Shown: positions 41,408 to 50,980 of the stretch, piece by piece
Layout of the letters: each line of letters begins with the position of its first letter
Position numbering within the stretch: the stretch's first letter is position 1
Source: Effrenium voratum
Taxonomy: Eukaryota; Sar; Dinophyceae; Suessiales; Symbiodiniaceae
DNA length: 64,000 nucleotides
Assembly: GCA_963377175.1 (NCBI GenBank)
Contig: CAUJNA010000513.1
Span: forward strand, 497,449 to 561,448
Direction: 5' to 3'
Translations under genes and position numbers: made by a program
The notes under the pieces: generated by a model
Told to the model about the DNA's origin: nothing
Seen by the model: the letters and a program-made list of their open reading frames with translations, nothing else
Database searches by the model: none

Positions 41408-41850
41408 CCTCGTTCCGGCCCAAGAGGGTGAGATTTCCCACAAAGCCCAAGACGGCGCCCAAGGCTGCACCCAAGGCAGCACCCGTGGCCAAGGCAGCAC
41501 CCAAGGCAGCACCCAAGGCACCGCCCAAGGCAGCACCCAAGGCAGCAGCCAAGGCAGCGCATGACCAAGGCAGCGCCCAAGGCAGCGCCCAAGGCAGCGC
41601 CCAAGGCAGCGCCCAAGGCAGCACCCAAGGCAGCGCCCAAAGCAGCACCCAAGCCAGCTACCACCCCCAAGGCTGCACCCAAGACCAAGACAGCGCCCGC
41701 AATTAGAGCCCGAGGTACAGCCCGAGCCCGAGGTACAGCCCGAGCCCGAGGTACACAGAGAGGCACGGCCCGAAGAAGCGCCTCGGCCGAGCGAGCGCGC
41801 CATGCGCATGCTGGAGAGGCAGTCGGCGTACGACCGGCTGACGGCGGGCG
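41408..41850 (+). pseudogene. AT-hook/KAAPK basic protein, C-terminal part (right arm)
   Basis: After the LINE the frame resumes SSFRPKRVRFPTKPKTAPKA, then a long (APKA)n tract on a 12-bp CCCAAGGCAGCG unit (41447-41650). A short GTARARGTARARG repeat follows (18-bp unit, 41703-41755) and the frame ends near 41850. The tail would be strongly basic, like histone-H1-type condensers. The repeat contains one frame slip near 41560. It is the last gene before the X1-X2-X3-capsid series, all on the plus strand. Confidence 0.65.
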
Positions 41851-41863
41851 CTAGCGTACTGGT

Positions 41864-42166
41864 ATGAAAAGCAAGATGATGTCCCTAGAACCCCGCAACG
41901 AGCCGCAGATGCTCCGGTGGTTCCGCAAGACTTATCCGAGCTACGACCTGCAGCCGCTGCTGCTGAAGCGCCAGCGAGAGCTGGAGGAGGCGCGGGCCTT
42001 CAACAACTGGCTGGGGGAACGCAGGCTGGCCCAGGAGGGGCAGCGGCACCTGGACGACGTGAGCCGGCTGACAGAGGCCGTGCGCCGCCAGGTCCCTCAG
42101 CTGCGCTACGCGCGCGCCGAGCGCAGGGGCGTCAAACGCGCAGCGGGCGAAGTTGCCGCGCAGTAA
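41864..42166 (+). CDS. Conserved PLV ORF X1 (right copy, intact)
   Basis: A 100-codon ORF beginning MKSKMMSLEPRNEPQMLRWF, with FRKTYPSYDLQPLLLKRQRE, FNNWLGERRLAQEGQRHLDD and LTEAVRRQVPQLRYARA. It is mostly helical, charged and basic at the end. The function is unknown. Conservation with 8664-8384, and its place before the capsid genes, point to a virion or assembly role. It stops at 42166, 12 bp before X2, which suggests a compact viral gene series. Confidence 0.65.
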   Translation: MKSKMMSLEPRNEPQMLRWFRKTYPSYDLQPLLLKRQRELEEARAFNNWLGERRLAQEGQRHLDDVSRLTEAVRRQVPQLRYARAERRGVKRAAGEVAAQ

Positions 42167-42178
42167 CGGATAAAAGAG

Positions 42179-42367
42179 ATGAAGACGCTTCGGGCCCACG
42201 GCTTCAGCCAGCGCCCGCGCTTCGAGCAGGTTGTGGGCTACCTGGAGCGGAATGAGCCGCTGCCCCTGGACCAGCCGGACCGCAAGGCCACCACGTTCAT
42301 CACGAGCCACTTCTACTTGGACGAGGCGAGGACGACCTGGCTGGAGACCCAGAGGCCGACGCGCTGA
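42179..42367 (+). CDS. Conserved PLV ORF X2 (right copy)
   Basis: MKTLRAHGFSQRPRFEQVVG, then YLERNEPLPLDQPDRKATTF and ITSHFYLDEARTTWLET; 62 codons ending at 42367. The frame may continue by a shift, since the left copy reads on (…QSSEDPTPQPLAHTS). No family is recognised. Confidence 0.55.
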   Translation: MKTLRAHGFSQRPRFEQVVGYLERNEPLPLDQPDRKATTFITSHFYLDEARTTWLETQRPTR

Positions 42368-42399
42368 CGAACAACGGTCAGGGCCCGCCCTCCATCACG

Positions 42400-43163
42400 G
42401 GCCGTTTGCGCAGCGCGGCCGATGGAGCGTGGGCGCAGGAGCAGCAGGGCTCGCGGCGGTGCAGGCCTTCCGCTCCCAGCTCCCCCAGGACGCTGCCGAG
42501 TACGTCCGCATGAACGTATTGCCCCGCCCCCGCAGCCACCACCACAGATCATCGGTCGACCCGACAACGTAGAGCGCCTCCTGGACGAGGCGGGGCAGCG
42601 CGCGCAGGAGGTGGAGCGTGGCGCAGCACAGGCCATAGAGGAGACGGCAGCAGTGGCTGCGGAGGAGGGAGAGGTTGCCGTTGCCTCCGAGGGTGTGGGT
42701 GGGGCCTTCGGGTACCTGGGAGGCCTGGCAGAAGGAGCAGCAGCCCTCGCGCCCAGCTGGCTGAGTCGGCGCAGCGGCGACGGCACGGTTGGCTGTGGGA
42801 CTCGCAGGCGGCGCAGCCTACGGCCTGGCCCGCGGCACGGGCTGCTCTTCCGGCCTCAGCAGGGCAGTGAGGACGCAGCCGTGCAGGACGTCCGGTCCGC
42901 CAACAACATGAACGACGCCACTCAGCCCCAGCACTTCACACTGCGCTCCGGCAGCAGCACTTCCGGCAGCCCTGCAAGCAGCCGCGCCTCCTCCCAGTCT
43001 GGCTTGCAAGTCCAGGCGCAGGCCAAGCACACGCCGCGCCCCTTCTCCTCCGTCCTGAACCCTGTGACTCTGCCCCAGTCCGCAGCTCAGGGCAGTCACG
43101 CCAGAGCCGCCTGCCTCCGCCGAGCTACGACCAGCTGGCCCGAGACATCGAGGCGGCCTAGAC
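42400..43163 (+). pseudogene. Virion protein X3 with Gly/Ala-rich hydrophobic segment (right copy)
   Basis: This region first reads GAGAAGLAAVQAFRSQLPQD and AAEYVRMNVLPRPRS, then in another frame IIGRPDNVERLLDEAGQRAQ, VERGAAQAIEETAAVAAEEG and GGAFGYLGGLAEGAAALAP. The end has PQQGSEDAAVQDVRSANNMN and a Ser/Gln-rich tail. The hydrophobic Gly/Ala stretch is better seen in the copy at 49861-50510 (GLAVGLAPGAAYGLARGTGW) and could insert in a membrane. One frameshift near 42540 and others near 42770 disrupt it. It lies immediately before the capsid gene. A capsid cement or membrane-active minor protein is a guess. Confidence 0.5.
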
Positions 43164-43186
43164 TCTCCTTCGCCGTACGAGTGAAA

Positions 43187-44290
43187 ATGCGTGTTGCGCT
43201 ACATGTAAAAACCAGCAACACCAACTACGTGACCGCACGGCACGACGTGCAGTATTTCCCCAGCTCGCTGAGCTCCTTCTCTCCCGCCACCTCGAGGGTC
43301 TGCCGCATTCCGCTGACCAGCAGCACCTCGTTCATCGACCCCGAGTCGATCAAGATCGCCTTCAGAGTCAGAAACACGGACGCCGCCAACCCGCTGGCGC
43401 CGGCCGCTCCGAACCCAGCCTGTTTCATCCAGAGGATCCAGGTCTTCGCCGACGGCCAGCGCTGCGACGACATCAACTACTACGGCCGCACCGTTGCCGT
43501 GCATGACCTGCTGAAGGGACACGAGTACAACCAGAACAGGGCCGTGGAGGGCTTCGACGAGGTGAACAACTCTCGGACGCCCCGCGCGGTGCACCAGAGC
43601 GGCTACGCGCCCCACCATGGTGGGCATCCTGCGCTGCGGCAAGATGCTGCCGCCGCAGCTGAACCTGGTGATAGAGATCGAGTTCGCGGACGTGACGACT
43701 GCGCTGTGGTCCGAGAACGCCGGGGCGCACCCGGCGGGAGCCACGCTGAGCACCGACTTCGAGATCCAGAATGGCCTCACAGGTCGTCCTGGACTCTGTG
43801 CTGGTAGAGTCCTTCAACCGCGTGCTCCTCTCAGGAAGGTCGCTCGTGTTCAGCTACCCCACGGTGCACACGCAGCAGTCCACGGTGCCTCCGGGTGTGG
43901 CGGAGCACAACGTCACCGTCGCGCGCGCCTTCACGAAACTCATGGGAGCCTGCAGTACCCGCACAACCCTATGAAGGGAGCCTCGGAGCACTTCCACTTC
44001 CTCTCGGTCCTTGCGGGGACCTACGACGACACGGTGCGCAACATCGACATCGACCGCGCGGGCTACCTGCGTCACAGCTTCATCGCGGGCTTCCCGACAG
44101 AGCGCGTGCCCAAGATGCCCCTCAGCGGCGTCAGCACCCGCTTGGGCGACCTGGCTCGGTTCACTTTCAAGGCGCTCGACGGCACGATGACGGACGTGTT
44201 CATCCACCTCATAGCCTATCAGCTGGTGACGCTCTCTGGCACAGGAGTCTCTGTGCTGGACTTGCAGACCGCGGGCTCGATTCCACCCGG
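43187..44290 (+). pseudogene. Major capsid protein, double-jelly-roll type
   Basis: Starts MRVALHVKTSNTNYVTARHD at 43187. IPLTSSTSFIDPESIKIAFR, CFIQRIQVFADGQRCDDIN and YYGRTVAVHDLLKGHEYNQN match the first jelly roll of Polinton, PLV and virophage capsid proteins (lipid-side strand, then IxRIxVxxxGxxxEDIxxY, then the YxRxxxxxxLL helix). After a frameshift near 43605, MVGILRCGKMLPPQLNLVIE and IEFADVTTALWSENAGAHPA follow. A segment in a third frame (43771-43955, VVLDSVLVESFNRVLLSGRS) precedes the second jelly roll (EHFHFLSVLAGTYDDTVRNI ... TDVFIHLIAYQLVTLSG). About 365 codons in total. Three indels make it a pseudogene or mark sequence errors. A collapsed copy is at 49560-49860. Confidence 0.7.
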
Positions 44291-44339
44291 GCGCGGATCA
44301 TTATTTCGGGTGAGCGCCTTTTTGGGAATTCATTTTCCT

Positions 44340-44700
44340 CCCTCTACCCGAGAAGGATCCCCAAGACGGATCTTTCCGCCTCCAGCCCGGTGAGCGCCTC
44401 TCCTGGGAGCAAGAAATCCCCGAGACGGATCTTTCCGCCTCCAGCCCAGTGACCGCCTCTCCTGGGAACAAGAAATCCCCGAGACGGATCTTTCCGCCTC
44501 CAGCCCAGTAAGCGCCTCTCCTGGAAACAAGAAATCCCCGAGACGGATCTTTCCGCCTCCAGCCCGGTGAGCGCCTCTCCTGGGAGCAAGAAATCCCCGA
44601 GACGGATCTTTCCACCTCCAGCCCGGTGACCGCCTCTCCTGGGAGCAAGAAATCCCCAAGACGGATCTTTCCACCTCTCTCCTGGAGACGGATCTTTCCG
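44340..44700. repeat. Minisatellite with about 62-bp units
   Basis: Six units of roughly 60-62 bp, each with GAGACGGATCTTTCC(G/A)CCTCC and CTCTCCTGG.A.CAAGAAATCCCC. They begin just after the capsid C-terminus. The open frames in it are periodic and not genes. Confidence 0.9.
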
Positions 44701-44734
44701 CCTCCAGCCCTGTGCCCAATACAGGTTGCCCCCC

Positions 44735-44945
44735 CTCAATCCTGGGCTGGGCGCAGGATTGCTCCACCCATTCCTGCGCTGACAACAGGATTGCCCCGGT
44801 GCACTACGAGCAGCTCGGGCTTGGAACTGTTCTTGCCCGAGCACAGGCTTGTGATGGAGTCGGCCCCGCTGTAGAGCTCCCGGCCCTCGGGCACGTCGTT
44901 GATGCTCAGGACGAAGGGCAGGCCGCTCGCGAAGAGTGCGTCTCG
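44735..44945 (-). pseudogene. Methyltransferase tail fragment with its hairpin pair
   Basis: The minus strand reads LSINDVPEGRELYSGADSIT and SLCSGKNSSKPELLVVH (44915-44800), the C-terminus of the Dam-type enzyme only. The two hairpins that follow this gene in every copy are present (44736-44760 and 44773-44797, CAATCCTGG..GCAGGATTG type). Confidence 0.65.
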
Positions 44946-44949
44946 GTCC

Positions 44950-45365
44950 TTGCTATACGTGCTACATGTGCTATATGGCTCTTACAAGGCAAGCCACTGA
45001 ACCTCCACTCTCCCCCGGGTCCTTGCTATATGTGCTATATGTGCTATATGGCTCTTACAAGGCAAGCCGCAGAGCTGTATACTATACACATAGCATCTCC
45101 AACATGTACCAAATATGCATTGTATAGCACATATAGTGTATTTTAACGCGCGTCTCGATAACATATAGCACATATAGCACATATAGCAAGGAGCCCGGAG
45201 ACTGTGGGGGTTCTGCGGCTTGGCGTGTAAGACCCATATAGCACATATAGCACATATAGCAAGGAGCCCGGAGACTGTGGGGGTTCTGCGGCTTGGCGTG
45301 TAAGACCCATATAGCACATATAGCACATATAGCAAGGACCCGGGGGAGTGTGGGGGTTCAGCGGC
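44950..45365. repeat. Foldback minisatellite, second copy
   Basis: Same (ATATAGCACAT)n / CCCGGGTCCTTGCTATATGTGC units as 3478-3960. Units run one way before and the other way after a centre near 45110 (CATAGCATCTCCAACATGTACC, shared with the first copy). Confidence 0.85.
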
Positions 45366-45381
45366 TTGTTTTTAGAGGGGG

Positions 45382-45845
45382 TTTCCCAAATGGATTCTAT
45401 TCTACCTGAGAGGCTCCTAGCACTCGTCCGTCCAGGAAATGACCTCGTCCTGCCAAGGATTCGAAGTCTAAAACGCTGCGTGCAGGCGTGTGGCTGCAAA
45501 ATAATGACCCCTAGATATGCGCCGCAATTTGGCTCCAGGTTGCATTTCAAGCGATGTCAAGCTTTGCCAAAGGAAACCCCTTTTCCCTTTTTTTCGGGGA
45601 CCCCTTTTTTTGGGACCCCTTGTTTTCTTTTTTTTTGCTTTTTTCTTAGCCCTGCAAAGGTTGGCTCGCTTGAAATGCAACCTGGAGCCAAATTGCAAGC
45701 ATATCTAGGGGTCATTATTTTGCAGCCACACGCCTGCACGCAGCGTTTTAGACTTCAAATCCTTCGCAGGACGAGGTCATTTCCTGGACGGACGAGTGCT
45801 AGGAGCCTCTCCGGTAGAATAGAATCCATTTGGGAAACCCCCTCT
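45382..45845. mobile_element. Foldback (MITE-like) element with about 190-bp inverted arms
   Basis: The arm 45382-45570 (GTTTCCCAAATGGATTCTAT ... TTGCATTTCAAGC) is mirrored at 45660-45845. The arms share TCTAAAACGCTGCGTGCAGG and CCTAGATATGC. The loop is T-rich (45580-45650). No protein is encoded. Non-autonomous transposons often have this structure; no flanking duplication was defined. Confidence 0.7.
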
Positions 45846-45926
45846 AAAGAGAGAGACCCGCCGACGTGGAGGCTTCGATACCCAGCGCAGCTGATGATGT
45901 TGCATATGTTATCACCAACCACGAAG

Positions 45927-45951
45927 CAGTGTCCGATTGTATCGGACACTG
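45927..45951. repeat. Perfect 10-bp-stem hairpin, second copy
   Basis: CAGTGTCCGA / TCGGACACTG stem with loop TTGTA, same stem as 479-503. Confidence 0.65.
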
Positions 45952-46089
45952 GCTGCGGTTGCATTTCAAGCAAGCCGCGCCAGCCCGCCGACGTGGCTTC
46001 GACACCTAGCGCGCCACATTCCTGCCGCACATTCCTCCCGGCATCAAAGCCACCCTGCCGCGCCGTCTGTGCAGTTAAGAATAGCTTGT

Positions 46090-46330
46090 TTTGCACAATT
46101 TTCGCATGGTTTTGGCATGGCATAATTTTGCATGGTTTGTGCATGACATTTGCTCGGTGTGATTTTTGCATGGTTTTGCATGACATGATTTTGTATGGTT
46201 TTGGCATGGCATAATTTTGCATGGTTTTGCATAACATGATTTTGCATGGTTTTGCATAACATGATTTTGCATGGTTTTGCAATGGCATAATTTGCATGGT
46301 TTTTGCATGACATACATGGTTTTGCATGAT
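46090..46330. repeat. Minisatellite of GCATGGTTTTGCATGACATGATTTT units
   Basis: About eight degenerate units of 27-32 bp built on GCATGGTTTTG and CAT(A/G)A(C/T)ATGATTTT. No gene. Confidence 0.85.
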
Positions 46331-46435
46331 ACAAGTGGCATGCAGGCCACTGTGAAAGTGGCAGGCCACTGTTCAAGTGGCGTGCGCTGGGTACGTGCCA
46401 AGCGGGGAGGCACAGTGGCAACGTAGGAATAGTAC

Positions 46436-48560
46436 GGGTTCGCCCAATGAGTACGAGTTTGCCCAACGACCCCTGAGCACTAGCTTGCCCAACGACCCTG
46501 AGCACTGGCTCGCTCAACGACTCTGAGCACGGGTTTGCCCAACGACTCTGAGTACTGGCTCGCCCATCGACTCTAAGTTTGGGTTTGCCCAACGACCCTG
46601 AGTGCTGGCTCGCCAACCTTGTTTGATGGCTCGCCCAACGTGGAGCTTCGATGCTGAGCGCGCCACATCCCTGTCCGGCATCGGAGCCACGCCAGCCACT
46701 CACACGCCTCCAAACCACTTCTAAGGCCACACCAAACTTACAAGTTCAGCGAGCTTGGACATGGCGTACATAAAAGAAGCGCGTGCGCGCGAGGTACCCC
46801 TTTCTGTGCCCCCCTGAACGGTTTTTTTTATTTATATAAAAATCTAAATGCTTCCATCCCTGGCAGGCTGTCTCCCGTGCTTTCTGTGCCCCCCTGAGGC
46901 GGTTTTTTATTTATATAAAAATCTAAATGCTTCCATCCCATCCCGTGCTTTCCGTGCCCCCCTGAGGCGGTTTTTTATTTATATAAAAATCTAAATGCTT
47001 CGATCCCTGGCATCCCGTGCTTTCTGTGTTCCTTGAGGCGGTTATATTTTTCTAACAAGCAAAATGCTTCAATCCCTCTGCAGGCAGTCTGACAAGGAAT
47101 GCGCCCGTTTAGTTTTTATATAAAATACAAACTGATTTTTTTTTAAAAGAAACACTTCCTCGCGGCTTGTCAAATGGCCTAGCTCTGTGCCCCTTGAGGC
47201 TGTTTTATTTTTCTAAAAAATTAAATTCTTCAATCCCTCTGCAGGCAGTCTGACAAGGAATGCGCGCGTTTAGTTTTTATATAAAATAAAAACTTATTTT
47301 TCTTTAAAAGACACTTCCTCGCGGCTTGTCAAATGGCCTAGCTCTGTGCCCCTTGAGGCGGTTTTGTTCATATAAAAATCTAAATGCTTCAATCCCTCTG
47401 CAGGCAGTCTGACAAGGAATGCGCGCGTTTAGTTAGTTTTATATAAAATACAAACTTTATTTTTAAAAAAAGAAAAGAATACTTCCTCGCGGCTTGTCAA
47501 ATGGCCTAGCTCTGTGCCCCTTGAGGTGGTTTTGTTCATATAAAAATCTAAATGCTTCGGAATGCGCGCGTTTAGTTAGTTTTATAAAAAATACAAACTT
47601 TAATTTTTTAAAAAGGAAAAGAATACTTCCTCGCGGCTTGTCAAATGGCCTGGGTCTGGCGCTGGGGGGAGGTTTTTGGGCAGTGCCGAGTGGGCACGTA
47701 GGATTAATACTGCTTCGCCCAACGACCTGGAACTCAGCTCCGTGCGCTTCGCGTGTTGGCATCCCTATATCAGACACCTCAAGGATGAGGATGGCTTTTT
47801 TTATTTATATACAAATCTAAATGCCTGTGTGCCAAGTCGAAGGCGTCTGAGCGGCAGCGGCTCGATTTATTTATATAAAAATCTAAATGCCTGTGGAAAA
47901 CCGCCTCAGGGGGCACAGAAAGCACGGGAGACAGCCTGCTAGGGATGGAAGCATTTAGATTTTTATATAAATAAAAAAACCGCCTCAGAGGGGCACAGAA
48001 AGCACGGGAGACAGCCTGCCAGGGATGGAAGCATTTAGATTTTTATACAAATAAAAAAACCGCCTCAGAGGGGCGCAGAAAGCACGGGAGACAGCCTGCC
48101 AGGGATGGAAGCATTTAGATTTTTATGCAAATACAAAACCGCGTCAGGGGGCACAGAAAGCACGGGAGACAGCCTGCCAAGAAGGAAGCATTTAGATTTT
48201 TGTATAAATAAAAAACCGCCTCAGGGGGGCGCAGAAAGCACGGGATGCCAGGGATGGAAGCATTTAGATTTTTATATAAATAAAAAACCGCCTCAGGGGG
48301 GCACAGAAAGCACGGGAGACAGCCTGCCAGGGATGGAAGCATTTAGATTTTTATATAAATAAAAAGAACCGTTCAGGGGGGGCACAGAGCTAGGCCAGTT
48401 GGGCGAGCCAGTGTCAAACGAGGTTGGGCGAACCAGTACTAAGGGCCGTTGGGCAAGTCAGTACTAAGGGCCGTTGGGCAAGTCAGTACTAAGGGGCCGT
48501 TGGGCGAACCAGTACTAAGGGCCGTTGGGCAAGTCAGTACTAAGGGCCCGTTGTTGGTTG
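46436..48560. repeat. Long palindromic satellite block
   Basis: The outer parts are 24-26-bp units of GCCCAACGACC(C/T)TGAG (46440-46625), mirrored as GTTGGGC(A/G)A.CAGTACTAAGG (48400-48560). The inner parts are 85-130-bp units containing ATTTATATAAAAATCTAAATG and GTGCTTTCTGTGCCCC, one way at 46800-47640 and the other way at 47870-48370. The centre is near 47.7 kb. Periodic frames (HLDFYINKKPPQGG type) arise from the repeat. No gene is present. Confidence 0.85.
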
Positions 48561-48931
48561 GAGAGGCGGGCGGCGCAGCAGGGTAGTCCGCTGCGGTTCA
48601 GGATCAGCCGGTTGCCGTCGTAGGCAACGCTCAGACTGTTTGTGGTCTCGCTATAGGTGGCGGTGGCAAAGTTGGAGCTGACCCAGGCGGCCAGCCGGGC
48701 GCCCGTGTAAGCGCCCTCGGGCAGTAGCGCCCAACTCAGCGTGCCGAGCGCGGCGTCAACCCAGTACAGGTAGCGGCCGCGGTCCGTGGACAGGAAGCTG
48801 TCGGCCAGGCGGATTTTGTAGACGGCGAGCCGGGCGTCGCTCTGCAAGTGCAGCGACTCTCCCAGGTCGACCTCAAAGTCGCTGTCCGAGCCGGCCACCT
48901 TGTTGCGGCTGTCCACGTAGATCGTCGTCAT
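48560..48931 (-). pseudogene. Penton N-terminal fragment (third PLV copy)
   Basis: MTTIYVDSRNKVAGSDSDFE through LLPEGAYTGARLAAWVSSNF and SVAYDGNRLILN, open from 48931. It then breaks into the satellite block at about 48560. It follows the chimeric ORF on the same strand, as the penton follows the ATPase elsewhere. Confidence 0.6.
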
Positions 48932-48939
48932 CCTTTTCT

Positions 48940-49770
48940 TTAGGAAGCCACCCGCCCGGCGAACGATGGGCGACTGGACGGCTGCGACGGAAGTGCAGCA
49001 GGAGATGTTCTCACACTTCGCTGATCAGCGTGGAGCTGGCGAACAGCTTCTGGCCCAGGAAGCTGAGCGCTGCCCCCATCGGCGTCTTTCTCAAGCGCGA
49101 AACGCTCTTCGAAGCGCTTGTAGAACATTTCGTTCTTCGGCTTCAGGTAGTACACAAAGAGGAAACTGTAAGGTTCTCGGGTCGCCTGCTTGTACAGCCG
49201 GTGCAGCTGCTCCTTCGGCAGCAGTGCGCTCAGCTCCTTGATGACGGCATCCAGCTCGTGCTGGTTGCGCAGCCTCCAGCAGAGGAATTGCATGTTGACC
49301 CGCACGGCGGCGCTGATGAGCCTCAGCTTCTGGGAACTCACCCAGGTGCTGATCTGCATGTGACGGCCTCGGATGAAGAGCGTGTCAAGGGCGCCGTGGG
49401 ACTTGTGGAGCTGCGGGCTGTCGGCGTAGTCGTCGATTATTATCAGGACCTGGTACAGTTTCTTCATCTCCAACTTCTTGGACGCCTCCGTGATCTTGCG
49501 CTGCTGCTGGATGATGCGGCGCAGCGCCGGCTCGTCCCACTCGTCCCAGTACAGCGTGGCTCCCGCCGGGTGCGCCCCGGCGTTCTCGGACCACAGCGCA
49601 GTCGTCGCGTCTGCGAACTCGATTTCTATCACCAGGTTCAGCTGCGGCGGCAGCATCTTGCCGCAGCGTAGGATGCCCGCCATGGTGCGGCGCAGCAGCA
49701 CGTCCGCGTAGCCGCTCTGGTGCACCGCGCGTGGCGTCCGGGAGTTGTTCACCTCGTCAAAGCCCTCCAC
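48940..49770 (-). pseudogene. Chimeric ORF: capsid middle fused in frame to packaging ATPase C-terminal half
   Basis: 276 codons open without interruption. The first 75 are capsid: EGFDEVNNSRTPRAVHQSGY, ILRCGKMLPPQLNLVIEIEF, ENAGAHPAGATL. At about 49553 they join YWDEWDEPALRRIIQQQRKI of the ATPase, which continues through Walker B YQVLIIIDDYAD and EQ/KQATREPYSFLFVYYLKP to the C-terminus. The ATPase P-loop and the capsid second jelly roll are deleted. It looks like a deletion product rather than a designed fusion, but the frame is kept. Confidence 0.75.
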
Positions 49771-49807
49771 GGCCTTGTTCTGGTTGTACTCGCGGCCCTT
49801 CAGCAGG

Positions 49808-50510
49808 CTACCTCCATGCTTCTTTACAAACTAAACGCATTTTCACTCGTACATAGTTTTTTATGCTGCTCGATGTCCCGGGCCAGCTGGACTGCCCGGA
49901 GCTGCGGGAGTTTGCCCGGGAGTTGCCCCAGGAGAAGGGGCGTGGCGTGTGGTTGGCCTGCGCCTGGACGCGGAAGCCTGACTGGTCGTTCATGCCGTTG
50001 GCGGACCGGACGTCCTGCGCGGCCGCGTCCTCACTGCCCTGCTGAGGCCGGAAGAGCGTGTTCTCCAGCACCCAGCCCGTGCCGCGCGCGAGACCGTAGG
50101 CTGCCCCGGGTGCAAGCCCAACGGCCAGCCCAGCTGTCGCCGCTGCGCAGCCAACGTCCCAGCAACCTTGCCCGCGGTGGGCGCGAGGGCTGCTGCTCCT
50201 TCGGCCAGGCCCCCCAGGCGTGAACGCCCTCGGCGGCAACGGCGACCTCTCCCTCCTCCACAGCCACAGCTGCCGTTTCCTCGATGGCCTGCGCTGCGCC
50301 ACGCTCCACCTCCTGCGCGCGCTGCCCCGCCTCGTCGACATCGTCGGGTCGACCGATGATCTGCGGAGGCCTGTGGCTGCGGCCCTGGGCGGGGCATCAC
50401 ATTTAAGCGCACGTACTCGGCTGCGTCCTGGGGGAGCTGGGAGCGGAAGGCCTGCGCCGCCGCGAGCCCTGCTGCTCCTGCGCCCACGAGGTCCGCTGCT
50501 GCCTGCGCTC
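49808..50510 (-). pseudogene. X3 virion protein and capsid start (third PLV copy)
   Basis: From 50490 downward: GAGAAGLAAAQAFRSQLPQD, AAEYVRLNVMPRPGPQPQ, VERGAAQAIEETAAVAVEEG, then in another frame GLAVGLAPGAAYGLARGTGW and VLENTLFRPQQGSEDAAAQD. The capsid start MRLVCKEA (49829) follows directly and is joined by deletion to LLKGREYNQNKAVEGFDEVN. Order and strand match the right arm (X3 then capsid). Confidence 0.55.
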
Positions 50511-50736
50511 CGTCGGCCGCACAAATGGTCAGTGCTAGCCTCGCATATCCCAGGCGAGCGCAACGTGTGGGCCGATCAGCTCAGCCGCGGTAACACATCC
50601 GCATTCGACAGCAAGCCGCAAGCTCGCTTTCGTTTTCGCCCGCATGATTTCTGGCCCCACAAATGCAGGCCATCGCTGCATCCGCCCGACGCCCCATGGC
50701 GGCCGGAGCAAAGGAGTGCTTCGCAAACGCTCTGAA
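50510..50736 (+). pseudogene. RNase H C-terminal fragment of a YR retroelement
   Basis: HKWSVLASHIPGERNVWADQ and LSRG, then a 45-residue tail ending at stop 50734-50736. The H..GE.N..AD.LSR block is the last RNase H motif of DIRS-type and related RT/RH proteins. It is truncated at its 5' end by the PLV copy. The inverted repeat R follows at 50785, so this may be the end of an element whose recombinase lies at 51.5-53.4 kb. Confidence 0.6.
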
Positions 50737-50784
50737 GAGGGGGGTGATAGATTAGGCCGTTTGCTTGGAACCCTGAAGTGGGGG

Positions 50785-50980
50785 CATATGAGGAGGCTCC
50801 GCAGAGGGGTGCAGATACGGGGAAAGGACACGCGATGTCTTTCCCACTGCACCTCTGAGCCTCAACTTCCAAGCAACGCCTTATAAAGAAAAAGGGCGTG
50901 CGCACGTGTTTGTCGGTCGCCCCCTTTTGTTTTGGACTGCGTGTTCCCTTTCGGATTGAAGCAGTGATCAAGATTCTAAC
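50785..50980 (-). repeat. Repeat R, inverted copy
   Basis: About 196 bp, reverse complement of 55983-56178 at roughly 95%. It contains CCTTATAAAG and the TTCGGATTGAAGCAGTGATC block. 50981-51498 holds no recognised gene. Confidence 0.85.

Larger units (their letters stand above)
12500..41830. repeat. Large inverted duplication of a PLV block (arms about 12.5-27.77 and 28.57-41.8 kb)
   Basis: Gene order from the centre is mirrored: Dam methyltransferase (26212 / 30044), packaging ATPase (25454 / 30117), penton (24588 / 30893), AT-hook gene (23823 / 31635), LINE, then the rest of the AT-hook gene (12779 / 41408). The arms meet around an approximately 0.8-kb spacer holding a PolB-HNH fragment (27770-28567). 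PLV parts of the arms match at about 89-96% by eye. Differences are the Cys-repeat gene (left arm only), an approximately 1.1-kb deletion in the right LINE, and small indels. Confidence 0.85.

Noticed and set aside
47940..48362. Repeat protein (HLDFYINKKPPQGGTEST type)
   Set aside because: The open frame is a by-product of a satellite unit whose length happens to keep frame locally. It is not preserved across the block.
46800..48380. CRISPR array from regularly spaced repeats
   Set aside because: The units are long, variable in period, switch orientation, have no unique spacers and no cas genes are nearby. The setting is eukaryotic.
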